Assembly: GCA_022827195.1 (NCBI GenBank)
Contig: JAJDTL010000002.1
Coordinates: 145,974 to 209,973 of the forward strand
Reading direction: 5' to 3'
From: Caldilineaceae bacterium
GTDB lineage: Bacteria; Chloroflexota; Anaerolineae; Caldilineales; Caldilineaceae
DNA: 64,000 bases
Part shown: piece after piece, positions 1 through 11,162 of the stretch
How positions within the stretch are numbered: the stretch's first letter is position 1
Layout: the number at the start of each line of letters is the position of its first letter
Notes under the pieces: generated by a model
What the model was told of the DNA's origin: nothing
Seen by the model: only the letters and a program-made list of their open reading frames with translations
The model's database searches: none
Program-made: the position numbers and the translations under genes

Positions 1-1
1 T

Positions 2-952
2 CCGACCGACGCCAACCTCCAGGACAGCTTCATACCGCCGACGCGCATCCGCCTGATCGACCACGAAGGCAGTTTCCATTTTCGGCCGTTCGTCTACAAC
101 CAGGTCGTGACCATTGACCCCAAGACCTTCGAGCCGCTCTGGGAGGAGGACCCCGAGCAGCGCTATGAAATCAGGTTCTTTGTCCGTAGCTGGGAGTGGA
201 AGATCCTGGGGCTGATCCCGACGCGCTGGCACCTGTTCGGCGTGGACGAGGGCGGCAAGATCCATCTGATGGGCACGGAAAAACAGGGAAGAGATCTGTG
301 GGGGCGCGCCTGCACGGCCGGGCGCATCTCCCTGTCGCTCAGCATGTTTGCCACCATTGTCAGCATCGTTGTCGGCGCGGTCGTCGGCATAATCTCCGGC
401 TATTATGGGGGCATCACGGACAACATTATCCAGCGCTTTGTCGAATTTGTAGCCTCCTTTCCCCAGCTTCCGCTGTGGCTGGCGCTTGCAGCCATCATTC
501 CCCGCACCTGGGACTCGCTGCAAGTCTTCATCATCATGGTGATCATCTTCTCACTGCTCTCGTGGACCCTTTTGGCGCGCGAGGTGCGCGGCAAGGTGCT
601 GGCCTATCGCGAAACCGACTTCATTCTGGCGGCCAAGGAGATGGGCGCGTCGGACGCGCGCATCATCTTTCTGCATCTTTTCCCCAACTCTATCAGCCAT
701 ATCATCGTAGTGCTCACGCTCACGATTCCCCAGATCATCCTGGCGGAGGCGTTCCTCAGCTTCCTGGGCATTGGTATCCAGGAGCCGCTGGTCAGCTGGG
801 GCTTCCTGATGCGCGACGCGCAGAACCTGCAGACGCTGGGCACGCACACCTGGATCATGACGCCGGTCATCTTTATTATCGTGGCCGTGCTGGGATTCAA
901 CTTTCTGGGTGACGGCCTGCGCGACGCGGCTGATCCCTACTCGATCGTCTGA
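2..952 (+). CDS. ABC transporter permease, OppC/DppC type (5' end outside window)
   Basis: Inner-membrane permease of a peptide/nickel-type ABC importer. The frame is open to the left edge, so the N-terminus and first membrane helix are missing. A long extracytoplasmic segment (about the first 100 residues seen) is followed by five hydrophobic segments typical of the BPD transporter domain. The EAA loop that contacts the ATPase is visible as [18 protein letters not shown]. The ending, [10 protein letters not shown] followed by YSIV, is the usual C-terminus of OppC-type permeases. The other permease and the binding protein presumably lie upstream. A cytochrome gene follows after 26 bp and an OppF-type ATPase after that. 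Confidence 0.93.
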   Translation, partial: PTDANLQDSFIPPTRIRLIDHEGSFHFRPFVYNQVVTIDPKTFEPLWEEDPEQRYEIRFFVRSWEWKILGLIPTRWHLFGVDEGGKIHLMGTEKQGRDLWGRACTAGRISLSLSMFATIVSIVVGAVVGIISGYYGGITDNIIQRFVEFVASFPQLPLWLALAAIIPRTWDSLQVFIIMVIIFSLLSWTLLAREVRGKVLAYRETDFILAAKEMGASDARIIFLHLFPNSISHIIVVLTLTIPQIILAEAFLSFLGIGIQEPLVSWGFLMRDAQNLQTLGTHTWIMTPVIFIIVAVLGFNFLGDGLRDAADPYSIV

Positions 953-978
953 GGCACGGCTATACATGGAGCACTGAG

Positions 979-2828
979 TTGGGCGGGCGCAGGAAGTTCC
1001 AGGGCGGCTCAAATCTGTCTGGCAAGCTGGCACGCCGGGTATTTATGTTCATTCTCCTTGTTGTTGTGCTGGTCTTGGGTTCCTTCGCCGCTATTTTCGC
1101 CTGGCCGCAGCCCGCCACTGCCTCGGTCAGCGGGACCGTCCGCGACACAGATGGGCCGGTCGAAGGCGCGCTCGTGCGCGTGCAGACGACGGGCAACCAT
1201 ACCTACACTGCGGCAGACGGCGGATTCACAATCGAGGGCCTATCCACTGCAGAGAGCGTTACGCTGGTCGCCTGGGCGGAGGGCTATATTTTCGGCTGGA
1301 CCGAAGCGCGAGGCGGCGATATCGAAGTGGAGATTGCCTTGCACCCGCACAACACGGTCGACAACGCCGTCTACGATTGGGAGCCGTCGTCGAATTGCGG
1401 CGAGTGCCATCCGTCTTACACAGAGTGGGAGCGCGACGCCCACAGCCAGGCGGCGGTCAACATTCGATTCCTGACCATGTACAACGGCACCGACGTCGAG
1501 GGCAACCGCAGCCGCAACAGCAACTACGACACCGGGCTGCCACGCACGCGCAACCCGGACGATCCCTACTTCGGACCCGGCTTCAAAGTTGACTTTCCCA
1601 AGCGCGACGGTAACTGCGCAGCCTGCCACACGCCGATGGCGTCAAAACTGGATGCAGACAACACCTGTGGCTGGAACGGCTGTCACATGCAGGAGACTGA
1701 GGATGCCAGCGATGAGCTGCCTGACGGTGTCAGCCCGAATGAGGCCGTCGGCGTGGCGGCGGAGGGCATCTCTTGCGACTTCTGCCACAAGATCGGCGCG
1801 GTCAGATTCTACACAGATTCAGTGCTGCCCGACCCCGCGATGCCGGGCATCTTGTCGCTGACGCTGTACCGCCCCAAGTCGGGCGAAGACCTTCTCATGG
1901 GCACTGTCGACGACGTATCGCGGCCGAAAGACAGCTTCAACCAGCTGCACGGAGAGAGCGCCTTCTGCGCGGCCTGTCACTATCATGTCAACGACACCAC
2001 GGAGATCTACAACTCCTACGGCGAGTGGCTGGAAAGCGCCTACAGCGATGCCGAGGACGGCGCAACCTGCCAGAACTGTCACATGCCGACCGCGCCGCGC
2101 CTGGCCTCGGGCATGGAGACGCTGGTACAGACCGCCGCCTGGCTCGAAAACGCCAGCGGGCGGACGCTTCCGGCCGGGCTCGGCGAGCTGGCCGAGCGGG
2201 CGCAGCGCAGCTACTTTGTCTACCCGGAGAAGGGCGGTCTCTACCGCGAGCTAGACCAGATTCACGTCCACGATATGCCCGGCGCCGACGACGAGCTCTT
2301 CCTGCGCAGCGCCATTTCCCTCGAGGTCTCGGCCGATATTGACGACGGCGAGGTGGTCGTGAACGCGCAGGTGACCAATACCGGCGCCGGTCATCACTAT
2401 CCCACAGGATCGCCTCTGCGGCAGGTGCTGCTGGTCGTGCGCGTGACCGACGGCGACGGCTACGCGCTACGGCTGCTCGAAGGCGACGTGCTGCCCGATT
2501 GGGCGGGCGACGCGGCGGGCGAGGCCGGGCAGGGGTTCGTCAAGATCCTGCGAGACACGCTGACGGGAGAGGAGCCTACTTTTTCCCACTGGCGGATGGT
2601 GGAGCTTGTATCGGATACGCGCATCCCCGCGCTGGCAACGCGCAGCAGCTCCTACCGCTTCGAGGCGGGTGGGGAAGGCGGCCGGGAGAGCGGCGGGGCG
2701 GCGAAGGTGGAGGTTAAGCTGATCTTCCGACGGGCCTTCCAGCAGCTGCAGGCGTGGAAGGGCTGGGAGGATGCCGACATCCTGCTGGCAAGCGAAGTCA
2801 TCGATTTGGAGGCGGCGCCGGCCGGGCC

Positions 2829-2832
<4 letters not shown>
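979..2832 (+). CDS. Membrane-anchored multihaem c-type cytochrome with N-terminal carboxypeptidase-regulatory-like domain
   Basis: 617 aa from a TTG start; the nearest ATG lies at codon 23 inside the signal anchor, so the start is uncertain. A basic N-terminus and hydrophobic segment (about residues 20-42) anchor the protein outside the membrane. A beta-sandwich of the carboxypeptidase regulatory-like type follows (about 48-122, [18 protein letters not shown]). Haem-binding motifs are CGECH (140), CAACH (213), a CX4CH site (230), CDFCH (266), CAACH (330) and CQNCH (364), so about six haems. The last 200 residues look like a beta domain without haem sites. It is likely an extracytoplasmic electron-transfer protein. 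It sits between an OppC-type permease and an OppF-type ATPase and overlaps the latter by 4 bp, so it is co-transcribed with a transporter. Partner unknown. Confidence 0.85.
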
Positions 2833-3856
<1,024 letters not shown>

Positions 3857-3860
<4 letters not shown>

Positions 3861-4216
3861 GCGAAGATTTCGACGGCCGGGGCAGAGTGAATGTCGACGT
3901 TGCGCTGCTGGCGTACCTCGTCCCGCTCTTAGGCTCGGCCTATATTCTTTCGTTCCGCAAGGAGGATGAGTTCGGCCGATTTCATGCTGTGCAGGGTTTG
4001 ACGCTGGTGCTGGCGCTGGTGCTGGCGCCGGCGGCATGGGCGCTGTTCTCGGGCCTGGTGGCGTGGATTCCGTTCGGCGGCGTAGTTGCGGCCTACGTTT
4101 TCGCGTTGGTCGTGGCGGTCTACCTGGCAGCGATCGTCTCCTGGTTTGCGGGAATCGTCAACGTATTGCGCGGGCGGCGCGCACCCGTGCCCTTCTTCGG
4201 CCGCATTCTGCGCTGA
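3857..4216 (+). CDS. Small membrane protein, DUF4870/Tic20-like
   Basis: 119 aa, GTG start overlapping the end of the ATPase gene by 4 bp. A short polar N-terminus is followed by three hydrophobic segments (about 17-31, 46-72, 76-104) and a basic tail. The pattern of a first helix, a charged stretch containing [15 protein letters not shown], then two further helices resembles DUF4870-type small membrane proteins, in which a residue stretch such as FHAxQ recurs. Function is unknown. Its translational coupling to the Opp genes suggests co-expression, not necessarily a transport role. Confidence 0.7.
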
Positions 4217-4233
4217 GATGCAGGCCGGTCCCG

Positions 4234-4262
4234 TTGGGGAGAGGCCGCGGCGGTGCTAGAAT
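4234..4262 (+). promoter_or_regulatory. Possible sigma-70 promoter for the GH4 gene
   Basis: TTGGGG (4234-4239) and TAGAAT (4257-4262) are 17 bp apart, about 110 bp before the GH4 start codon. The -10 box is good and the -35 box matches only its first three bases. A small hairpin (GCGGGT/ACCCGC) follows near 4283-4298. Confidence 0.35.
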
Positions 4263-4370
4263 TCCATTGGCGGCCGGCGTGAGCGGGTTCCCACCCGCGC
4301 CGACCGCTTCAAACTGGAAAACCTGAAGCGAATTGCAGCGAACTCGCAGTCTGGCAAGTGAGGAAAAGAG

Positions 4371-5771
4371 ATGACAAAGATTACCTTCATCGGCGCCGGC
4401 AGCTTTGGCTTTACCCGCAAACTGGTCAAGGATGTCTTGACCTTCCCGCTACTCGAGGACGCTACCATCTGCCTGATGGACATCGACCCGGCAAAGCTCG
4501 ACTACATCGAGCAGGCGGTGCGGCGCATCATACGCGAAGGCGGCTATCCCGCAGCCGTCGAGACCACGCTCAGTCGCGAGGAGGCGCTGGATGGCGCCGA
4601 CTACGTGATCGTCACCATTCTTGTCGGCCGGACCGACGTGTGGCGCACCGACATCGAGATTCCCAAAGAGTACGGCATCGATACCAACATCGGCGACACG
4701 CGCGGCCCCTCCGGCATCTTCCGCGCGATGCGCACGGCGCCCGTCATGCTGGACATCGCGCGCGACATGGAAAGGCTTTGCCCCGGCGCGGTGATGCTCA
4801 ACTACACAAATCCGATGGTAATCAACTGCCGCGCCATCCAGTCGCAGACCAACATCGTTGCAACCGGCCTCTGCCACAGCGTGCAGGGCACGGCCAATAT
4901 GCTCGCCCGCTGGATCGGCGCGCCCGACGATGAGATCACATTCACCTGCGCCGGCATCAACCACATGGCCTGGTATACCGAGTTCAACTGGAACGGCGAG
5001 GACGCCTATCCGCTTATCCGCCAAGCCATTACAGAGAGGCCCGAAGTCTACAACGAGGAGCAGGTCCGCAATGAGATGTACTTGCACCTCGACTACTATC
5101 CGACCGAGTCGAGCGGCCACCATTCGGAGTACAATCCCTGGTTCCGCAAACGGCCGGACCTGATCGAGAAGTATTGCACGCACGGCACCGGCTGGAATCC
5201 CGGAGAGTACGCCTACGTCCTCAAGCACTACTCGGGGCGGGAGGAGACCTGGCGCGAGCAGATCATCGAATGGCTGGACAACCCTGCGCCGCTCGACCTG
5301 TCGCGCGGCTACGAGTATGCGGCCTACATCATCAATGCGCTGGAGGGTGGCGAGCCGTTCCAATTCAACGGCAACGTACCGAACGGCTCCGGTGAAACGC
5401 CCCTTGTGGACAATCTGCCGGTCGGAGCCTGCGTGGAGATTCCCGTCTGGGCAAGCAAGAACGGGCTGGAAAGCGTACGTGTCGGCCCGCTTCCGTCCTC
5501 TGTGGCCATGTTAACCGGGCTGAGCGCACAGATAGAGGAGATGTCGGTCGAGGGCATCCTGGAGGGGGACCCGCGCAAGATTTTCCAGGCGATCCTGCAC
5601 GATCCATTGACGACGGCAGTGCTGACGATGGCCGAGATACGCGACATGGTCAACCAGATGTTCCAGGCCAACATCGAGCATCTGCCGACCTTTTCCACCT
5701 ACGAGGTCGAGGGCGACCGGCCCATGCGCCTGCTGCCCGAGGCGCGGGCCGAGCCGGCCATGGCCGATTGA
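4371..5771 (+). CDS. Glycoside hydrolase family 4 (alpha-galactosidase/alpha-glucosidase type)
   Basis: 466 aa, ATG preceded by a purine-rich AGGAAAAGAG site. GH4 enzymes cleave glycosides by an NAD- and Mn-dependent redox elimination. The N-terminal dinucleotide fold is [15 protein letters not shown] (residues 4-18), with the ribose-binding acidic turn at MDIDPAKL. Metal-ligand candidates are Cys168 in GLCHS and His198 in GINHM, both at the family positions; NYTNPM (144-149) is also conserved. Residue features fit the MelA/AglA branch more than the 6-phospho branch, but the substrate cannot be fixed by eye. A NIPSNAP gene follows after 35 bp. Probably carbohydrate catabolism. Confidence 0.92.
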   Translation: MTKITFIGAGSFGFTRKLVKDVLTFPLLEDATICLMDIDPAKLDYIEQAVRRIIREGGYPAAVETTLSREEALDGADYVIVTILVGRTDVWRTDIEIPKEYGIDTNIGDTRGPSGIFRAMRTAPVMLDIARDMERLCPGAVMLNYTNPMVINCRAIQSQTNIVATGLCHSVQGTANMLARWIGAPDDEITFTCAGINHMAWYTEFNWNGEDAYPLIRQAITERPEVYNEEQVRNEMYLHLDYYPTESSGHHSEYNPWFRKRPDLIEKYCTHGTGWNPGEYAYVLKHYSGREETWREQIIEWLDNPAPLDLSRGYEYAAYIINALEGGEPFQFNGNVPNGSGETPLVDNLPVGACVEIPVWASKNGLESVRVGPLPSSVAMLTGLSAQIEEMSVEGILEGDPRKIFQAILHDPLTTAVLTMAEIRDMVNQMFQANIEHLPTFSTYEVEGDRPMRLLPEARAEPAMAD

Positions 5772-5806
5772 ACCAACTCATCAGCTGAGAGACAGGAGCG
5801 CGTCGT

Positions 5807-6127
5807 ATGTTGTATGAATATCGTATCTACGAGTGTCGCCCCGGCAAGCGCGCCGAGTGGGTGGACTACATGGAAAGCGTCATCATTCCCTTTCAGGTGT
5901 CAAAGGGAATGGTCATTGCCGGCTCGTTCGTTGACGAGCAGGATGAGGACCGCTACGTGTGGATGCGCCGTTTCGCCGACGAGGCCGAACGGGAGGCGTT
6001 GTACGGGGCTGTGTACGAGTCGAGCGAGTGGATGGACCGGATCGCGCCCCGCATTCCCGAACTTATCAATCGCGAGACGATTAAGGTGATGCGCCTGGTG
6101 CCTACTGCCAAGTCGGTTATGCAGTAG
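5807..6127 (+). CDS. NIPSNAP family protein
   Basis: 106 aa. The opening MLYEYRIYECRPGKRAEWVD and the central GSFVDEQDEDRYVWMRRF are typical of the NIPSNAP ferredoxin-like (dimeric alpha/beta barrel) domain, whose biochemical role is unsettled. Full single-domain length. ATG 35 bp after the GH4 gene suggests a two-gene transcript. In many Chloroflexota-like genomes such proteins lie near sugar or sugar-acid catabolic genes, which fits here but does not define function. Confidence 0.85.
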   Translation: MLYEYRIYECRPGKRAEWVDYMESVIIPFQVSKGMVIAGSFVDEQDEDRYVWMRRFADEAEREALYGAVYESSEWMDRIAPRIPELINRETIKVMRLVPTAKSVMQ

Positions 6128-6182
6128 CCGAGGCGCTTGTGGGAGGTGTCAGCCCGCGGGTCTGAACTCGCGGCCTGCCATC

Positions 6183-7160
6183 TTACTGCTGTTGTTGCTG
6201 CTGCTGGTCAGCGCGCTGCTTTTCCTCGGAAACCAGCTGCTCTACGTGCTCCCTCGGCGTCCAGTGTCCGTTGTCGAGCAGGTCGGTCGGTATCTCCTCG
6301 TCTTCGGTCTCGGAGATGTGGACGCCGACGGTCAGCTCGCTCTTGACATTCCCCTTGTAGACGCCTCTGGTCGGTGGCACGTCGGCGTAATCCCTTCCTA
6401 TCGCGATGCGCACATGCTTGTCCTCGACACGCGAATTGTTGGTGGGGTCCAGCCCGATCCAGCCGACGGAAGGCAGAAACGCCTCAACCCAGGCATGAGA
6501 GGCGCTCGACAGGTCCTGCTCTTTCTTTTTCTCCGGTTCCTGGAAAACGTATCCGCTGATGTAGCGGGCCGGTATTCCCTGCTGCCGCAGGAGCGCGGTC
6601 ATCACGTGGGTAAAGTCCTGGCAGACGCCGCGGCGGTTTTCCAGCGCGGTGTCGATCGGTGAATCGACCGCGGTGCTCATCGGCGTATACTCGAAGGCGT
6701 CGTGAACGTTTTCATTCAGTTGAAGGATGGCGGTCAGCGGGTCCTGGTCGCGGCCAAAACCAATCTCCTCTGAGAACGCCGCGAGGAGGGATGTCGGGCG
6801 TGCGTAGTGGCTCGGCGCCAGCCAGTCCCACATCCGCTCTGTGGCTGCCGTCTCATTCAGGGCATCCCATTCCGACCCGGCCAATGCGTCAGGCAAGGGG
6901 GGACCTTCCTGTACCATGACAAGGCTTTGTGCACGCAGGATCAGCTCGGCGTGGCTCCTGGGAATGTCGAAATAGTGGATCACATTCTGCACGCAGTCGT
7001 CGGTTGTCAGAACCTGGGCGTGCGGGCTGACCGCCAACTGAAAGTTTAGGCAGCGCTGCTGCCGGTCGGTGCGGGGCTGCATCCGCACCTCCATCGTGCT
7101 CTCGCTGACCGCAGCTTCATAACGGTAGCGCGTGTGGTGGTGAATTGTGTAGTAGTTCAT
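6183..7160 (-). CDS. Transglutaminase-like protein with polyglutamine tail
   Basis: 325 aa. N-terminal bacterial-transglutaminase-like beta domain (about 1-90, opening with YTIHHHTRYRYE) and a papain-like transglutaminase core with catalytic triad Cys180 (RGVCQDF), His222 (SHAWVE) and Asp238 (GLDPTN). It is the last gene of an operon with an alpha-E protein (24 bp upstream) and a circularly permuted ATP-grasp protein, a widespread conserved trio thought to make or tailor peptides. The C-terminus ends in seven consecutive glutamines encoded by CAG/CAA codons, an unusual slippage-prone tail. No signal peptide, so cytoplasmic. Confidence 0.92.
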   Translation of the reverse strand: MNYYTIHHHTRYRYEAAVSESTMEVRMQPRTDRQQRCLNFQLAVSPHAQVLTTDDCVQNVIHYFDIPRSHAELILRAQSLVMVQEGPPLPDALAGSEWDALNETAATERMWDWLAPSHYARPTSLLAAFSEEIGFGRDQDPLTAILQLNENVHDAFEYTPMSTAVDSPIDTALENRRGVCQDFTHVMTALLRQQGIPARYISGYVFQEPEKKKEQDLSSASHAWVEAFLPSVGWIGLDPTNNSRVEDKHVRIAIGRDYADVPPTRGVYKGNVKSELTVGVHISETEDEEIPTDLLDNGHWTPREHVEQLVSEEKQRADQQQQQQQ

Positions 7161-7184
7161 CGCTCCAGGTATTCTTGGGGGCTG

Positions 7185-8168
7185 TCAGGCAAACGCCTCT
7201 TCGGCCGGATAGTTGATGTATGTATCGTAGAGGGCGTCGTGGATCTGGTCGCATGCGCTCAACACCTCTCCCAGAAACGCAGCCGGACCCACTTCGATCA
7301 CATCTTCGAGCTGGCTGTATTGCAGATGGGCCTGCAGCTTGCCCGCCATCCGGTTGAGGTCGGCGGCAAGGCGCGTCTCGGTGGCTGCGGCCAACTGTTC
7401 AAGCTGTTGCGAAATCTGAGTCACATTGAATCTGACCGAATTGGGCAGATCGGGGCTCAGAAGCAGGAATGAAGTCACCTGGCTGATTTCAGGGCGTGGG
7501 TCGTAGACGCGGCAGTAGGGTTCAAAGGAGTTGCATGCGCGCAGGACGCCGATCCCGCTGAGCGGGTCCTCCGTGGCCAGTCTCTTGCCACCGTCGACGC
7601 CGAAGTATCGAAAGTGGGCGTCCATGAGGCTGCAAACCGCCTGTACCCGCTCCAGGTGCGAGCCGACCTGAATGAAATGCCAGCCCTCATCGTGCAGAAG
7701 CGAAGAGACGGCGAGACCCTGGAAAAGAGAGACGCTGCTTTCGAGCTCGCGAAAGAAGTTGTCGCGTTCGTCGTGCCAGTTGTGATGCCCCTGCCACGAA
7801 TGCAGCCGCAAATAGAGCCGGTTCATGTGCTCCCAAACCTGGCTGCTCAGTTGGGAGCGCACGAAGCGGGCATTCTGCCGGGCCAAGCTGATGCAACCGG
7901 ATATGGAATGTGGATTGTCGCCATTGAAGGTGAGATCATGGGCCATTTTCAGGGCGGCCTCGCCGTCCACATACCCTTTCTCGGTCAACGGCGCGGGCTG
8001 TCGCAGGGCGGTGAAGAACTGCTGCCAGCCCTTGTCGTTCCCGGCCTGTCTCGGCCGCGCCTGCCCGACCATAAAGTTGAGCCGGACTCTCAGGAGCCGG
8101 ACTGTGTGTTCGGCCCGCTCCATATAGCGTCCGAGCCAGTACAGACTGTCAGCTGATCGTGAAAGCAT
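7185..8168 (-). CDS. Alpha-E domain-containing protein (DUF403)
   Basis: 327 aa, mostly helical, beginning MLSRSADSLYWLGRYMERAE, the hallmark start of the alpha-E family. It lies 25 bp after the ATP-grasp gene and 24 bp before the transglutaminase gene. Full length for the family. Its biochemical role is unknown; the fixed association with ATP-grasp and transglutaminase partners suggests a scaffold or partner in peptide synthesis or modification. Confidence 0.93.
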   Translation of the reverse strand: MLSRSADSLYWLGRYMERAEHTVRLLRVRLNFMVGQARPRQAGNDKGWQQFFTALRQPAPLTEKGYVDGEAALKMAHDLTFNGDNPHSISGCISLARQNARFVRSQLSSQVWEHMNRLYLRLHSWQGHHNWHDERDNFFRELESSVSLFQGLAVSSLLHDEGWHFIQVGSHLERVQAVCSLMDAHFRYFGVDGGKRLATEDPLSGIGVLRACNSFEPYCRVYDPRPEISQVTSFLLLSPDLPNSVRFNVTQISQQLEQLAAATETRLAADLNRMAGKLQAHLQYSQLEDVIEVGPAAFLGEVLSACDQIHDALYDTYINYPAEEAFA

Positions 8169-8193
8169 GGGCTAAGATTCTCGCTCCTGTCTC

Positions 8194-9678
8194 TCAGTCA
8201 TTCTCGAGCACCCAGGTGTCCTTGCTGCCGCCGCCCTGGGACGAGTTGACGACAAGCGACCCTTCGCGCAGCGCGACGCGCGTCAGGCCGCCGGGGACTA
8301 TGACCGTATCGTCGGGCGAACCGCCGTACAAAATGAACGGGCGCAGGTCGACGTGGCGGGAGACAACGTTGCCGTCGATGTAGCAGGGCGCGCGCGAAAG
8401 GCGCAGCGTAGGCTGTGCGATGTAGTTGCGCGGGTCGGCCTGAATCTGCCGGCGGAATTTCTCTCTTTCATCCTTCGTGCTGAAGGGTCCGATGAGCATG
8501 CCATAGCCGCCAGACTCGCCGACCGCCTTTACCACCAGCTTGTCCAGGTTTTCGAGAACGTGCGCCCGTTCGTCCTCGCGCGAACACAGATAGGTCTCGA
8601 CATTCTGCAGAATCGGCTCCTCGCCCAGGTAATATCGGATCATCTCGGGTACGAATGCGTAGACGGCCTTGTCGTCGGCGATTCCAGTACCCATGGCGTT
8701 GGCAAGCGTTACGTTGCCCGCGCGATAGGCATTGAAGAGGCCGGGAATGCCTAGCACCGAGTCGGTGCGGAAGTGTAGCGGGTCGGTATACTCATCGTCG
8801 ACGCGGCGGTAGATGACGTCAACGCGTTGCAGACCGCCGGTCGTGCGCATGTAGACGAAACCGTCGCGGATCAGCAGGTCGGCGCCTTCCACAAGCTCGA
8901 TTCCCATCATGCGCGCCAGGAATGTGTGTTCAAAGTAGGCGGAGTTAAAGATGCCGGGCGTCAGCAGCACGACGGTCGCGTCGCGCCCCTTGGGCGTCAG
9001 CGCCTGGAGCCGTTCCAGAAGCGCCTGCCCGTAGTGGGCGATCGATCGGATTCCGTAGCCGCCGAACATACCTGGGAAGACCTGTGTCATCACCTCCCTG
9101 TTGGCGAGCATATAGGAGACGCCGCTGGGAACGCGCAGGTTGTCCTCCAGCACGGCGAATTCTCCGCCGGGCAGGCGGACAAGGTCGGTGCCGACGATTG
9201 TGGTGTAGACGTCGTTGGCGACGTGGAGCCCGCGCATCTCCCGCTGGTAGTTCTGGCAACTGTATACCAGATCGAACGGAATGACCCCTTCCTGCAATAT
9301 GCGGCCCTCATGGTAGACATCGCGCAGGTAAAGATTGATGGCGTGAATCCGCTGAATCAGGCCGCGCTCAATCGTGTCCCACTCCTGGGCGCTGATGATG
9401 CGGGGTAGAATGTCATAAGGGAAGATCCGCTCGATGGTCGATTCTTCGCCGTAGACGGTGAAGGTGATGCCCCGGTTCAAAAAGGTCAGGTCGGCTGCTT
9501 GCTGACGCTGCGTCAGCTCGTTTGCCTGCAACTCAAGGATACTCTGCAGCAGTTTTCGGTAGGCGTCGCGGGGCCTCCCGTTCATTTGGAACATCTCATC
9601 AAAGTAGTCGGTGTCCAGGGCATAGCTGCTGAACAGTGCCAGACCAGGGGGTATTTCAGTTTCCTTTTGCGTTGCCAC
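8194..9678 (-). CDS. Circularly permuted type 2 ATP-grasp protein
   Basis: 494 aa, first gene of the minus-strand trio. Residues around [20 protein letters not shown] open the DUF404/DUF407 family of circularly permuted ATP-grasp ligases, which are related to glutathionylspermidine synthase and predicted to form peptide-like bonds with ATP. Further family stretches are [37 protein letters not shown] and [16 protein letters not shown], the last a glycine-rich ATP-contacting loop. Substrate unknown. The 1.48 kb upstream is non-coding, so the operon promoter must lie there. Confidence 0.93.
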   Translation of the reverse strand: MATQKETEIPPGLALFSSYALDTDYFDEMFQMNGRPRDAYRKLLQSILELQANELTQRQQAADLTFLNRGITFTVYGEESTIERIFPYDILPRIISAQEWDTIERGLIQRIHAINLYLRDVYHEGRILQEGVIPFDLVYSCQNYQREMRGLHVANDVYTTIVGTDLVRLPGGEFAVLEDNLRVPSGVSYMLANREVMTQVFPGMFGGYGIRSIAHYGQALLERLQALTPKGRDATVVLLTPGIFNSAYFEHTFLARMMGIELVEGADLLIRDGFVYMRTTGGLQRVDVIYRRVDDEYTDPLHFRTDSVLGIPGLFNAYRAGNVTLANAMGTGIADDKAVYAFVPEMIRYYLGEEPILQNVETYLCSREDERAHVLENLDKLVVKAVGESGGYGMLIGPFSTKDEREKFRRQIQADPRNYIAQPTLRLSRAPCYIDGNVVSRHVDLRPFILYGGSPDDTVIVPGGLTRVALREGSLVVNSSQGGGSKDTWVLEND

Positions 9679-10383
9679 GCTGGTACCTGCCAGTCCTTGT
9701 GAAGCCTTCTGGATTGCTGCCGAATACGCGGGGGGTGGCCTATCTGAACGAATTCACAATTTGTAGCCGTGGTTTGGCAGCGCCGCGCTGATGTAGGCTT
9801 ACCTCAAAGGAAGGGGGGCCTGTTCGATTGACGAGCGCAGCGTCGTTCGCAATTCTATACCAGAATCGGGAGACTGAAAAGTGCCATAATTAATCCTACT
9901 TGCGAATGGTCCCCAATTTCTTACGTGGTCCGGTTCCGCGCTTGTTGTCTACCCGGTTTTCCCTCTTCTTTGGGCGGCGCTGTTGCAGGGGGAATGGCGG
10001 GTGCGTTCCATTTCAGGGGATAGCGATGTCGGGCAGTGTTCTGCTCCGCTTTCGCTGGGCAGTCGGGCGCGGGGAGCGATCATCGCCTGGGGGCCAATGC
10101 GGGACCAGTCGGTACCCGTCCGTTCCATGCCCGGCGGAACGCGGATTCCGGCCGGGGATAGGAGGGCGGCGGATATGCGGCCTGCGGCCTTTTGAACGAG
10201 CTGAGCACCTCGTCGCGGGCCACCTTGCCTGCGCGTGCCGCATTCAGGGTCGAAGTCAGAGGGGGCGACGGTCGCCATTGCTATAGCGATGCGCTAGTGT
10301 GCAAAAAGGCGTCCGATTCTGTCCAATAGTGACCCAAGTGGGTCCGGATGTGACGCAAACCGGCTGCAAATACTTCGGAAATC

Positions 10384-10441
10384 GGGTATCGGCCGGGTAT
10401 CGATAGGGTATCGAATGCGCTGTTTTGACCAGTTTTGACCA
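10384..10441. repeat. Iteron-like direct repeats (3 x GGGTATCG, then 2 x GTTTTGACCA)
   Basis: GGGTATCG occurs at 10384, 10395 and 10406, an exact 11-bp period, so the copies fall on one face of the helix. Immediately downstream GTTTTGACCA occurs twice in tandem (10422-10431 and 10432-10441). The spacing looks like a protein-binding array, but no regulator or replication gene is adjacent. Confidence 0.7.
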
Positions 10442-10464
10442 GTTCTAAGATTTTTTCTTCACTT

Positions 10465-10614
10465 TTCGTGACAGGATATTGGCATGGACTCTCGTAGCAG
10501 GATGCGGTCGCGGTCAGTTCGCCGTCGTTTTTGGACTGAAAGTGCGCAAAAGACGGCGTTTTGGTACAGGAAGTGCGCAATGCAGTGACAGTTTCATGCT
10601 CTTCGTGACAGGAT
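10465..10614. repeat. Interleaved direct repeats in the same gap
   Basis: TTCGTGACAGGAT occurs at 10465-10477 and 10602-10614. Between them AAGTGCGCAA occurs at 10540-10549 and 10571-10580. A related AGTGTGCAAAAAGGCGT lies at about 10293. The pattern suggests decayed copies of a longer unit. Confidence 0.6.
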
Positions 10615-10920
10615 TCAGAGCCGGGTGCCGGATGCGCCGGCAGGGGCTTCATGGAGCGTTTCGCGTCGCTGCGCTTGGACTGCGCGAAGGACGGCAAGTA
10701 TGCGCATTGCCGGTTGTTACCGACAGGGCCCGAAGCGATGTCCGCTGGGGGTAGAATCCTAACTTTCAGTGCAGAGCCTGTCGACATGGCGGGCGGGAGC
10801 GTGTGTGGAGGCAGCGTGTTCGGGTCGAGCGCGGATGTGTTCGGGCTCGACCTCGCAGTATAGCATGTTTCGGAAACTCTTGCAGGGGACGGCGGGACCG
10901 GCTTTCGGCAATGCAATGGG

Positions 10921-10948
10921 TAGTGGATAGTGGATAGTGGATAGTGGC
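10921..10948. repeat. Heptanucleotide tandem repeat (TAGTGGA x 3 plus one variant)
   Basis: Four units with an exact 7-bp period: three TAGTGGA and a final TAGTGGC. The same heptamer forms a 12-unit array at 61662-61745, so this is a repeated class of short tandem repeat in the genome. Confidence 0.9.
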
Positions 10949-11070
10949 CAGGGGTCGTTCGTCAGCGTCCGGGAACTGGGGGACCGGGAATGGCTCCGAT
11001 TCTGCTCTAGGTATGGGAATCGGCACCTCGGCATCGGACTGCACGCCATGACTCGGGGAACGGGCTTCAC

Positions 11071-11100
11071 TTGACAATGCCGCCCTGCTCGCCTTAACAT
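11071..11100 (+). promoter_or_regulatory. Sigma-70 promoter for the DapA-family operon
   Basis: Perfect TTGACA (11071-11076), 18-bp spacer, TAACAT (11095-11100). It would give a leader of about 55 nt before the start codon at 11163, which has an AAGGAGC ribosome site about 8 bases upstream. Confidence 0.6.
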
Positions 11101-11162
11101 GAAGCCAAACTCCCGCTCTATACGACAGCTGACGGCTGCTCTCGAAGCAAAGGAGCCATCGA

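Larger units (their letters stand above)
9679..11162. other. 1.48-kb intergenic region without a convincing gene
   Basis: It lies between the divergently read ATP-grasp operon and the DapA-family gene. Open frames here have no recognisable protein features. It holds a cluster of short direct repeats (10384-10614), a heptamer tandem array (10921-10948) and a good promoter at the right end (11071-11100). AT-rich patches near 9840-9900 could hold the ATP-grasp operon promoter, but I found no clean -35/-10 pair there. Confidence 0.6.

Noticed and set aside
10384..10441. Iteron-like repeats considered as a replication origin
   Set aside because: No DnaA boxes recognised and no dnaA, rep or par gene nearby.
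10281..10916. 211-codon open frame on the minus strand in the 9.7-11.2 kb gap
   Set aside because: Low-complexity composition, no domain, runs through the repeat clusters; typical chance frame in GC-rich DNA.
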